This document shows positions 8,140 through 15,298 of a stretch of 23,841 nt of DNA, piece after piece (positions within the stretch are counted from its first letter, which is position 1; the number at the start of each line of letters is the position of its first letter). The notes beneath the pieces were generated by a model that was not told the origin of the DNA, ran no database searches, and worked only from the letters and a program-made list of their open reading frames with translations. The translations under genes and the position numbers were made by a program. This DNA is from Thermoplasmata archaeon (lineage in GTDB: Archaea > Thermoplasmatota > Thermoplasmata > Thermoplasmatales > Thermoplasmataceae): positions 1-23,841 of the forward strand of contig JAKBGP010000006.1 of NCBI GenBank assembly GCA_021833045.1, in the 5' to 3' direction.

Positions 8140-9090
8140 ATGGAATCCTCAGATTATGAAACACCATTTGTGACGATCGAAAGGGAGAAGTGGAGAAAAC
8201 TTAGAGACAGAAAAAAAATCACGATTACAGAGGATCAATTAAGGGAAATCAGAGGCATAAATGAAAATATATCTATGAAGGAGGTAAAGGATATTTATGC
8301 ACCACTGACAAGATTACTCAAGGTATACTATGACAATTACCGACGTCTGAACCGGACAAGAAAGGCTTTCCTTGAAATGGAAAATGAGAGGGTTCCTTAT
8401 ATTATTGGAATTGCAGGTAGTGTTGCAGTGGGTAAGAGCACAACAGCTAGAATTATGAAGGAGCTTATTTCTTCGTGGGAAAATTCACTTAATGTATATA
8501 TTGTTACCACAGATGGTTTTCTCTATCCAAATGAGGAGTTGAAGAGACGAAATATAATAGAAAGAAAGGGATTTCCAGAAAGTTATGATCTTAAATCTAT
8601 GATCAAGTTCCTATACAGGATAAAATCTGGTGTGAGTCATCTAAAGGCTCCTTTTTATTCTCATTTAAAATATGACATTGTTCCAGAGGAAGAAATTGAA
8701 ATTGTAAACCCTGACATAATACTTTTTGAAGGTCTGAACGTTCTTCAATCTCATTCTGACAGGATAAACGACAACTTTCACGATCTTATGGTTTCTGACT
8801 TTTTCGATTTTTCCATATATGTGGATGCTGAGGAAGAGACAATTAAAGAGTGGTTTATCCAGAGATTTTTGAAACTTAAGGAAACAGCCTTCAAAGATCC
8901 AAACTCTTATTTCAGGAAATATGCATCAATTCCAGATGAGGACGCAATAAAAATCGGACTGGATATATGGGAGAGAATAAATGGACTCAATCTTAGGATG
9001 AATATAGAGAGAACGAAATATCATGCACAGTTAATCCTGAGGAAGAGAGAAAACCATGACGTAAATTACATTCAGTTAAGGAAGATATAA
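8140..9090 (+). CDS. coaA: Type I pantothenate kinase (bacterial CoaA type)
   Basis: Phosphorylates pantothenate with ATP, the first step of bacterial CoA synthesis. The 316 residues match the length of E. coli CoaA. Visible motifs: P-loop GSVAVGKS (93-100), TTDGFLYPN (123-131) with D125, GFPESYD (144-150), APFYSHLKYD (170-179), and PDIILFEGLNVLQ (191-203). Residues equivalent to E. coli K101, R106 and H177 are K99, R104 and H175; the last two take part in CoA feedback binding in E. coli, so feedback control may be kept (inference). Most archaea instead use pantoate kinase and phosphopantothenate synthetase, so a bacterial-type enzyme here points to gene transfer. It diverges from the opp operon. 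A TATA-like element at 8101-8109 would give a leader of about nine bases. Confidence 0.95.
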   Translation: MESSDYETPFVTIEREKWRKLRDRKKITITEDQLREIRGINENISMKEVKDIYAPLTRLLKVYYDNYRRLNRTRKAFLEMENERVPYIIGIAGSVAVGKSTTARIMKELISSWENSLNVYIVTTDGFLYPNEELKRRNIIERKGFPESYDLKSMIKFLYRIKSGVSHLKAPFYSHLKYDIVPEEEIEIVNPDIILFEGLNVLQSHSDRINDNFHDLMVSDFFDFSIYVDAEEETIKEWFIQRFLKLKETAFKDPNSYFRKYASIPDEDAIKIGLDIWERINGLNLRMNIERTKYHAQLILRKRENHDVNYIQLRKI

Positions 9091-9122
9091 CTACTTAAAG
9101 TTAAAAAATTTCGATAATTTCC

Positions 9123-10328
9123 TCATTCTATCCTTTCCACCACAACTCCATTTGCCATACCTCCGCCCTCACATATGGCAATGAGACCTCTACTGGCTTT
9201 TCTATTTTCAAGAACGTTAACCATTGTTCCCACAAGTCTAGATCCGGTAGCTCCCAGTGGGTGACCTATGGCTATGGCCCCTCCATTGACATTGACCTTA
9301 TCCGGGTTAGCTCCTGTAGACTTAATCCATGCAAGTACAACGGAAGCAAAAGCCTCATTAACTTCAAAATAGTCAAAGTCGTTTATTGTAAGACCCTCTT
9401 TCTTAAGTATTCTCTTTGTAACATCAATCGGCCCTGTTAGCATTTCAACTGGATTCACCCCGGCAACGGTAAAGGATTTTAGCTTTGCCCTTTTATTCAG
9501 ATTTAGCTGTTCAGCTTTCTGCTCCGAAGCAATGAGGGTGAGGGATGCCCCATCAGATATTTGACTGGAGTTTCCCGCAGTGATATTCTCAACACCATCA
9601 AATGCGTTCTTCAATCCTGATAACTTTTCGATGGTGCTATCCGTTCTCACACCCTCATCCCGGTCCATAACCTTACTATTTCCATCCCTATCCACTCCTA
9701 CTAAAGGGAAAATTTCGGATTTTATCTCTCTGGATTTTGAATAAGATTTCCTGTGACTCTCAAGACTGAAGGTATCCATCTCTTCCCTCGTTATACCATA
9801 TTTTTCAGCAACAATTGATGCTGCTCTGGCCTGGCTGAACCATTCATCATCTACAGGATATCTCTTCTTGAGTTCACTGGTCATGGGTGTTGAATCACTC
9901 TTAATGCTAGAAAACATTGGTACCCTCGTCATCGATTCAATTCCACCTGCAAGCACAAGATCATAAATTCCAGATTCGATTCCACTGTAACCAAACTGTA
10001 CGGATTGTAGGCTTGAACCACACTGTCTATCTACTGTAACACCTGGGACAGTTTCTGGGAGACCTGCTGATAGCCAGGCGTTTCTGGCTATGTTTGCTGA
10101 CTGTTCACCAAATTGATCTACGCTTCCAACTATAAAATCATCAACGCTGGAGGCTTCTATATCCAACCTCAAAAGCAACTCACGGGCCAAATTTCCAAGA
10201 AGATTGACAGGGTGTGTGTTCCTGAAGTATCCGTTTCTCCTCCCGAATGGCGTTCTCAAATTTTCAATTACATAAGCTTCCTTTAATTCTCTCTTCACCT
10301 TTGAGAATAGCGTTCCAATAATTATCAC
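9123..10328 (-). CDS. Acetyl-CoA acetyltransferase (thiolase)
   Basis: Type II-like thiolase that condenses two acyl-CoAs or cleaves 3-ketoacyl-CoA. Full catalytic set is present: nucleophile C103 in DRQCGSS, NEAFA (324-328), H356 in GHPLGATGS, and C386 in ICEGGG. Length (401) suits the family. The longest frame starts with GTG at 10328, right after an in-frame stop, but this gives 10 extra residues compared with most thiolases. The GTG at 10298 (protein then starting VKRELKEAYVIE) fits homologues better, and the TATA-like box at 10345-10352 would put transcription start close to 10324, downstream of the first GTG. I prefer 10298 (391 residues) but cannot prove it. Many archaeal thiolases sit beside HMG-CoA synthase for mevalonate synthesis; none is here, so mevalonate or fatty-acid metabolism are both possible. 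Confidence 0.93.
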   Translation of the reverse strand: MIIIGTLFSKVKRELKEAYVIENLRTPFGRRNGYFRNTHPVNLLGNLARELLLRLDIEASSVDDFIVGSVDQFGEQSANIARNAWLSAGLPETVPGVTVDRQCGSSLQSVQFGYSGIESGIYDLVLAGGIESMTRVPMFSSIKSDSTPMTSELKKRYPVDDEWFSQARAASIVAEKYGITREEMDTFSLESHRKSYSKSREIKSEIFPLVGVDRDGNSKVMDRDEGVRTDSTIEKLSGLKNAFDGVENITAGNSSQISDGASLTLIASEQKAEQLNLNKRAKLKSFTVAGVNPVEMLTGPIDVTKRILKKEGLTINDFDYFEVNEAFASVVLAWIKSTGANPDKVNVNGGAIAIGHPLGATGSRLVGTMVNVLENRKASRGLIAICEGGGMANGVVVERIE

Positions 10329-10344
10329 TTATCATTCTGAAGAA

Positions 10345-10352
10345 ATTATAAA
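10345..10352 (-). promoter_or_regulatory. TATA-like box of the thiolase gene
   Basis: Reads TTTATAAT on the minus strand. Expected transcription start near 10322-10325 lies after the first GTG (10328) and before the second (10298), which favours the later start codon. Confidence 0.4.
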
Positions 10353-10402
10353 TGCAAAATAGATTAGAAAGAATGTATAACTTAATATTCATAAAAAATT
10401 TT

Positions 10403-10411
10403 TTTAATAAA
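10403..10411 (+). promoter_or_regulatory. TATA-like box of the SDR gene
   Basis: TTTAATAAA at the end of a T run, about 35 bases before the ATG at 10442. Confidence 0.4.
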
Positions 10412-10441
10412 TCCTATTAAACTCAGTCCTGTTTTACCCAT

Positions 10442-11368
10442 ATGGAAAATAAAAAAGTTATGTTAATTGGAGCAACTGGTTCCATAGGGAAAAGGCTCTA
10501 CAATTCACTTAAGGAGAAGAATTATGATTTGTATGTGGTTTCAAGGAATACTCAGAGAGCCATGGAAATATTACCGGGTGCTGTAAGCTATATAGAATAC
10601 AACATAAACAGACCAGATGAACTCTCTGAATTCATGAACGGAATAAAAGGTGTGGTAAATCTCTCGGGAGCTCCTATTTTTTCAAAGTGGAGAGGAGATT
10701 ATGAGAAAGAGATAGTAGACAGCAGGGTAAAGGGAACCAGATACATAGTTGAAGCAATAGGAAAATGCAGTATAAAGCCAGAAGTACTAATAAATGGATC
10801 TGCGGCTGGCATATATGGATATTCAGAAAATGTTGCAGCAACAGAAAGCTCTCCCGAGGGGAAAGACTTCTGGGCAAACCTTGTATCCAACTGGGAAAGG
10901 GAAGCATATAGAGCGAAGGATTTTGGTGTTAGAGTTGTAACTGTAAGAACGACCCTGGTACTTGAAAATGGCGAAGGAGCTCTGGCAGCATTGGTGCCAT
11001 ATTTCTTAAAGGGTCTGGGAGGATATGTAAGACCGGGTAGTCAGATATTCCCATGGGTTCACATGGATGATGAGATTGGAATTATAATATCCGCAATTGA
11101 AAACCCTAACTTCTCAGGTCCAATAAACAGTGTAGGGGGTAACTGTACGTCAAGAATATTTTCAGAAAGTGTAGGGAAGGCACTAAATAAAAAGTCTGGT
11201 CTGCCTATTCCAGGTTTTATCATAAAATCTCTCTTCGGTAAAGCTTCAGATCTTGTCCTAAAAAGTCAGCTAATAAAATCAGAAAAAATAGAATCTCTTG
11301 GTTATAAAATTAAATTTTCAGACATCAACATAGCAATGGAGGATATCCTGAAGAAAAAAGTTAATTGA
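10442..11368 (+). CDS. TIGR01777-family NAD(P)-dependent epimerase-like SDR protein
   Basis: 308 residues of the atypical short-chain dehydrogenase family that includes E. coli YfcH and human SDR39U1. The Rossmann glycine motif GATGSIG is at 10-16. Family marks follow in order: VVNLSGAPI, a K/R-rich stretch with SRVKGT, a GSAAGIYGYS stretch (active-site SGSAxxxYG region), W-E-x-E-A, a LxLGLGG-like FLKGLGGYV, and PWVHMDDE. The C-terminal third resembles the DUF1731 domain. The biochemical role of this family is not settled. It is transcribed away from the thiolase gene across a 113-base gap and has its own TATA-like box at 10403-10411. It converges with the ABC exporter genes. Confidence 0.9.
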   Translation: MENKKVMLIGATGSIGKRLYNSLKEKNYDLYVVSRNTQRAMEILPGAVSYIEYNINRPDELSEFMNGIKGVVNLSGAPIFSKWRGDYEKEIVDSRVKGTRYIVEAIGKCSIKPEVLINGSAAGIYGYSENVAATESSPEGKDFWANLVSNWEREAYRAKDFGVRVVTVRTTLVLENGEGALAALVPYFLKGLGGYVRPGSQIFPWVHMDDEIGIIISAIENPNFSGPINSVGGNCTSRIFSESVGKALNKKSGLPIPGFIIKSLFGKASDLVLKSQLIKSEKIESLGYKIKFSDINIAMEDILKKKVN

Positions 11369-11374
11369 GTTCAC

Positions 11375-11381
11375 TTTTTTT
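11375..11381 (+). terminator. T-run terminator after the SDR gene
   Basis: Seven Ts begin six bases after the SDR stop codon, in the 16-base gap before the converging exporter gene. T runs end archaeal transcripts; no hairpin is seen. Confidence 0.35.
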
Positions 11382-11384
11382 CAC

Positions 11385-13169
11385 CTATTCTATGCTTTCG
11401 CCTCTGTTTCCGTAGAGAATATCATACATCTGGGAGAATATTCCTTTCTTTTCCCTCAACTCTGGGAAAGTTCCAGATTCAACAATCTTGCCGTCCTGTA
11501 GCACTATTATCTTATCTACCAGAGATATCATAGAGAACCTGTGTGTTATCAGAATAAGTGTTCTTTCACGGGCAAATTTTTCCAGACTCTGAAAGATGAA
11601 TTTTTCGGAGTAGGGATCAATGTTTGATGTTGGTTCATCCATTATGATGATCTGTGGATCCCTGCATAATGCTCTCAGAATTGCTATTGCCTGTTTTTGT
11701 CCCTCTGATAGACTTCTCCCAAGTTCTCCGACGTTAGTTTCCATTCCCTCTGGTAACTTGTCAAAGATTCTTTTTAGGCTGAAATCGGAAGCAAGTTTTT
11801 CTATCTCTTTCTCTGATTTGTCAGGGGCAGCAATCTTTACATTCTCATATATGGTACCCCTGAAAAGGAATGGTTCCTGTAGTACCGGAGATATGAGGTT
11901 CCTGTAGGATTCTGTGTTAATTTCTGAAAGATTTCTCCCATCCACCAGTATCTCCCCGGTTTGTGGAGTATAAAATTTCATTATCAGGTTAGAAAGTGTG
12001 GTTTTCCCAGCCCCTGTGTGCCCAACAATTCCAATATTCTCTCCCTTCTTTATGGTGAGATTAATATTTTTGAGGGCATCTGAATCGTCATAGGCGAAGT
12101 TCACATCCTTCAGAACAATTGAATCATTGAGAGTTGATATATTTATCTCTCCCTCAGACTGAACTTCTTTCTTGCTGTCTATAATTCCGTAAATCCTTCC
12201 TACTCCTACAATAGATGACTGGTAAGAGTTATAAAGCTGTGAAAGCTGGATCACTGGGTCAAAGAACTCCTGAACGTAAAAGATGAATGAAACAAGGATA
12301 CCAATTGAAATCAATCCTGCCTTCAACTGTATTGCACCTGCCAGCACAACGATAGCTATTCCAGAATATTCAATTATTCTTACTATCGCACCGTACATTG
12401 AAGAAAGCCGTGATGCCCTGATATTTGCATTAAGATTATCATTGTTGAGACCATCAAATCTTTCCTCAGTATATGATTCTACGTTGAATGCTTTTATGCT
12501 TCTTATGGACGATATATTTTCAGCAAGATTTCCTGTAATGGCTGCAATTGTCCTTCTTGTTCTAAGATAATTCTTCCTCACCTTTCCCTGAAGTGATATG
12601 GTGAAAATAGAAAGGAAAGGAAGCACTATTAGAGCATAGAGTGTAAGGTTAAAATCTAGATATAGCATAATTGCAATTGATAGGATTACTGTTGTCATTC
12701 CAGAGACAACTGAGGGGATCTGGAAGGTAAGAAACTCTCCAAGTGTTTCACCATCGTTTGTCATTCTGCTGATCAAAAAACCTGCCTTAACCTTGCTGAA
12801 AAATGATATGGGAACGTGCTGGATGCTTTTGAATGATCTGTCCCTAAGATTTTTTACAGTACCCTGAGCGAGTATGGTTGAGCTTATCACCCTGAATCTA
12901 TTAGATGCAAACTGTATCATCGCCAGTCCAATGAATAGAAGGCTGAAATCAAGTATAACCTTGAAGCTTCTATCAGCCACTCCGTTGACTGCATCCCCAA
13001 TAGCGAGAGGAGAGAAGGTAGCTGCAATGGCCGTTATCATCACTGAGGCAATGAGTACAGCCATTTGCTTCCTGTTTTTTGCCATGTCCTTTAAGAGTCT
13101 CTTAAGGGCCGCCCTTCCCTTTAGGGTCTTTATGTAAGTTTCTTCTATTTCTTCATAGGTCTGTTTCAT
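11385..13169 (-). CDS. ABC exporter half-transporter with intact catalytic site residues
   Basis: 594 residues: type IV exporter membrane domain with six helices (about 35-325), then an ATPase domain. Walker A is G383-T390 (GHTGAGKT), Q-loop Q431, signature LSEGQ (487-491, second position altered), Walker B 507-512 with catalytic E512, H-loop H543. This matches TM288-type subunits: own Walker B and H-loop complete, signature slightly changed. Its partner at 13153-14901 has the complementary pattern. The gene starts inside the partner's last codons (17-base overlap), with a GAGGGG Shine-Dalgarno site ahead, so the two are translationally coupled. Likely exports drugs, lipids or peptides; the substrate cannot be read from the sequence. 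Confidence 0.94.
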   Translation of the reverse strand: MKQTYEEIEETYIKTLKGRAALKRLLKDMAKNRKQMAVLIASVMITAIAATFSPLAIGDAVNGVADRSFKVILDFSLLFIGLAMIQFASNRFRVISSTILAQGTVKNLRDRSFKSIQHVPISFFSKVKAGFLISRMTNDGETLGEFLTFQIPSVVSGMTTVILSIAIMLYLDFNLTLYALIVLPFLSIFTISLQGKVRKNYLRTRRTIAAITGNLAENISSIRSIKAFNVESYTEERFDGLNNDNLNANIRASRLSSMYGAIVRIIEYSGIAIVVLAGAIQLKAGLISIGILVSFIFYVQEFFDPVIQLSQLYNSYQSSIVGVGRIYGIIDSKKEVQSEGEINISTLNDSIVLKDVNFAYDDSDALKNINLTIKKGENIGIVGHTGAGKTTLSNLIMKFYTPQTGEILVDGRNLSEINTESYRNLISPVLQEPFLFRGTIYENVKIAAPDKSEKEIEKLASDFSLKRIFDKLPEGMETNVGELGRSLSEGQKQAIAILRALCRDPQIIIMDEPTSNIDPYSEKFIFQSLEKFARERTLILITHRFSMISLVDKIIVLQDGKIVESGTFPELREKKGIFSQMYDILYGNRGESIE

Positions 13170-14901
13170 TTTCGTACCCCTCTTTCTCCATCGCGTAGTT
13201 TAATTCTTCAATACTATCGAGCTGTTTTATTTCCCCATCCTCAAGCTCATAAACTGTTGTTGCATATTTCATAGCCGAGTATCTCAGGGACACGAGCACG
13301 ACAGTAATGCCTTCTATGTTCTTCACGATCCTCGAGAAAATTGCTAGCTCAGTCTCTGGATCAACGCTTGAAGTGGCATCATCCAAAATCAGTATTCTTG
13401 GATTTGATGCTATTGCCCTTGCAAGTGCAACTCTCTGCCTCTGACCTCCTGAAAGTGTTATTCCCCGTTCCCCAATAATTGTTGAATAACCTTCTGGAAG
13501 ATTCTCTATAAAGTCATCTATTCTTGCAATCTTAGCTGCCCTTTTGGCCATTTCTTCTGTTATTCCCTTTCTTCCAAATATTATATTTTCACTTATAGTT
13601 CCTGAGAGAAGACTTATTTCCTGAGGAACTATAGCTATATTCTTTCTCAATGAAGAAAGTGGAATATCCTTTATGTTTACACCACCGATAAAAATTTCTC
13701 CTTCAGCGGGGTCTTCAAGTCTTGGTATGAGATTAACAAGGGAACTTTTACCAGTACCTGTTTCACCTGTAAGGCACACAAACGACTCAGGAGGGATTTC
13801 TAAATCAATATTTCTTAAGATTTCTCTGTCTCCACGCTTATATCTGATGTTCCTCATGCTTATACCATTTCCTTTTGGGAAATCACCATCTGTTAAAACA
13901 TCCTCATCAAGATCCCTGTCGAGTACCCCCTTTATCCTTCCTATTCCGGCTCTAGCATTTTCGGAAAATGCAATCAGCCTTCCAAGAAAACTTACTGGGA
14001 AAGTTACCATTGTAAATATATTTACAGCAGCTACCAGTCCACCAACATCGCTTCTAGCTATAATTGATGTGTAACCTCCATAGAATATTACAGCAGTGGC
14101 GGCAGCACTTATTATGAATGGCATTAGGTTGTTGTAAAATCCCCGCAGGTTAGCCACTTCCATGTATTCGCCGTAATACGTGTCTGTTATTCCTGTAAAT
14201 CTATTTATCTGAGGCTCTTCCTGCAGGTATGATCTGACGGTCCTCTGTCCAGTGATGTCTTCCTGAATGCTTTCAGTCATAACTCCATAGGTTTCTCTTA
14301 TCTTCATCCAGTGTGGTCTCTGTTTCCTCTGAAACTTTATGCCTATAAAGATAAGAATTGGAACAGTTGCAAGAAAGAATAGGGAATAGAATACGTTGAT
14401 GTAGAAGAGATAACCAACTGCAAATATTATTATTAGAATAGTTGGAATTAACTGTGATAGAGAATTCATAATGAAATTTCTGCTCGCGTCAATATCCATT
14501 GTTGTTCTGGAGAGAAGATCACCAGATGTTTTGTCCTGAAAGAATTTAGTCTTTTTCTTTACCATGCTATTTACAACTTTCTTTCTCAGGTTATAGGCAT
14601 ATATCTGACTGGAGTACTGCGCTCCAAAGTTAACCACGAAAGAGGCAACTGCTGATAGCACAGCCAGAAGAAGAATGTATTCAATCTCCAGATAAATCGC
14701 GTTGAAATTCTTGGATTCCAGGGAATCAATTATTGCTCCAATTATAATTGGGACAAGCAACCTTGTGGCAGTAGAAAGCACTGCAAATCCAATTATAAGG
14801 TAAATTACCCACTTCTTGTTCTTAAGGTACTCTCTTGAGAATAGAAGAGGTTCAAACACTCCCTTTATTTTTTTCAAAAAACTTTTTTTATTATCATTCA
14901 A
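13153..14901 (-). CDS. ABC exporter half-transporter with degenerate ATP site
   Basis: 582 residues: six-helix exporter domain (about 30-325) and an ATPase domain. Walker A is G379-S386 (GETGTGKS), Q-loop Q427, signature LSGGQ intact (483-487), but Walker B ends D507-D508 where Glu is expected, and the H-loop His is L539. That is the TM287-like pattern, so this is the non-catalytic partner of the 594-residue protein. First gene of the pair. The start is TTG at 14901: no ATG occurs in frame before the first membrane helix, and the upstream in-frame stop is at 14914-14916. A TATA box at 14925-14932 would place transcription start at or next to the TTG. GTG at codon 15 is an alternative start. 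Confidence 0.93.
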   Translation of the reverse strand: MNDNKKSFLKKIKGVFEPLLFSREYLKNKKWVIYLIIGFAVLSTATRLLVPIIIGAIIDSLESKNFNAIYLEIEYILLLAVLSAVASFVVNFGAQYSSQIYAYNLRKKVVNSMVKKKTKFFQDKTSGDLLSRTTMDIDASRNFIMNSLSQLIPTILIIIFAVGYLFYINVFYSLFFLATVPILIFIGIKFQRKQRPHWMKIRETYGVMTESIQEDITGQRTVRSYLQEEPQINRFTGITDTYYGEYMEVANLRGFYNNLMPFIISAAATAVIFYGGYTSIIARSDVGGLVAAVNIFTMVTFPVSFLGRLIAFSENARAGIGRIKGVLDRDLDEDVLTDGDFPKGNGISMRNIRYKRGDREILRNIDLEIPPESFVCLTGETGTGKSSLVNLIPRLEDPAEGEIFIGGVNIKDIPLSSLRKNIAIVPQEISLLSGTISENIIFGRKGITEEMAKRAAKIARIDDFIENLPEGYSTIIGERGITLSGGQRQRVALARAIASNPRILILDDATSSVDPETELAIFSRIVKNIEGITVVLVSLRYSAMKYATTVYELEDGEIKQLDSIEELNYAMEKEGYENETDL

Positions 14902-14924
14902 AATAACCCTATATTATGACGAGA

Positions 14925-14932
14925 ATTTTAAA
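14925..14932 (-). promoter_or_regulatory. TATA box of the ABC exporter operon
   Basis: Reads TTTAAAAT on the minus strand, centred 27-28 bases before the TTG start at 14901; supports a leaderless TTG start. Confidence 0.5.
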
Positions 14933-15112
14933 GTTTTGTAGTTGATTCCAAAACTTTTATAATAGTGTAGAGATTGAAGCAGATTACTAAAACTTAAACG
15001 ATTAAAATTTGTCATGGTGATGATCCGAGGAGTTTATCGTTCAACACTTCTAATCTACAAGATGCCAATAATCAAATAAATGAATAAATTGTTGAAGTAT
15101 AAATGAAAGGGA

Positions 15113-15126
15113 ATTTAGATCTAAAT
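15113..15126. promoter_or_regulatory. 14-base perfect palindrome, candidate operator
   Basis: The sequence ATTTAGATCTAAAT is a perfect inverted repeat that ends 18 bases before the TATA box at 15145-15152. This position, just upstream of the TATA/BRE region, is where archaeal activators often bind. The binding protein is unknown; it does not resemble the classic DtxR box. Confidence 0.4.
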
Positions 15127-15144
15127 ATGAATATAAAATAAGAA

Positions 15145-15152
15145 TATAAATA
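15145..15152 (+). promoter_or_regulatory. TATA box (TATAAATA)
   Basis: Strong archaeal TATA element within a longer AT run (15144-15158). A start of transcription about 26-27 bases on falls at 15175-15178, exactly at the GTG of the possible 38-codon ORF. If that ORF is not real, the MFS gene at 15299 has a leader of about 120 bases. Confidence 0.5.
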
Positions 15153-15177
15153 TATATACGTGATTCATAAAGGCTGA

Positions 15178-15294
15178 GTGAAAAGGTTTGAATTCAATGA
15201 AGTGGATGGGAGAAGAATACAGGATAGATCCGTAAGCTCTACATTTGTAAAACCTTTGAAATCACTGGAATTTAGTATATTCAAATATAAGTAG
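15178..15294 (+). CDS. Possible small protein, 38 codons
   Basis: Frame begins GTG directly after an in-frame TGA and ends TAG four bases before the MFS start. The protein begins VKRFEFNEVDGRRIQDRS and is basic, without membrane helix or known motif. Support is positional only: the TATA box at 15145-15152 would make the GTG the first transcribed codon. It may equally be a leader peptide of the MFS gene, a fragment of a lost gene, or chance. Confidence 0.25.
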   Translation: MKRFEFNEVDGRRIQDRSVSSTFVKPLKSLEFSIFKYK

Positions 15295-15298
15295 ATGG

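Larger units (their letters stand above)
14902..15298. other. Long AT-rich gene-free region between exporter and MFS genes
   Basis: 397 bases. It holds the exporter promoter at the left (minus strand), a second TATA-like stretch at 14955-14963 (plus), a 14-base perfect palindrome at 15113-15126, a strong TATA box at 15145-15152, a possible 38-codon ORF at 15178-15294, and a distant inverted repeat (AAAGGTTT near 15182-15189, AAACCTTT near 15250-15257). No tRNA or recognisable mobile element is visible. Confidence 0.7.

Noticed and set aside
11620..11907. 95-codon plus-strand frame opposite the exporter ATPase domain
   Set aside because: Antisense shadow of the ATPase coding sequence, no independent support.
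13673..14074. 133-codon plus-strand frame opposite the degenerate exporter subunit
   Set aside because: Antisense shadow; composition mirrors the coding strand and no motif is seen.
15017..15070. Possible C/D box small RNA: GTGATGA matches a C box at 15017-15023
   Set aside because: No CTGA D box or clear C'/D' pair within the next 50-70 bases.
15014..15079. 21-codon ATG frame (MVMIRGVYRSTLLIYK...) in the long intergenic region
   Set aside because: Very short, no TATA box at the right distance, no recognisable motif; probably chance or a relic.
15182..15257. AAAGGTTT / AAACCTTT inverted repeat
   Set aside because: Only eight bases with a 60-base loop in AT-rich DNA; kept only as a remark in the leader finding.
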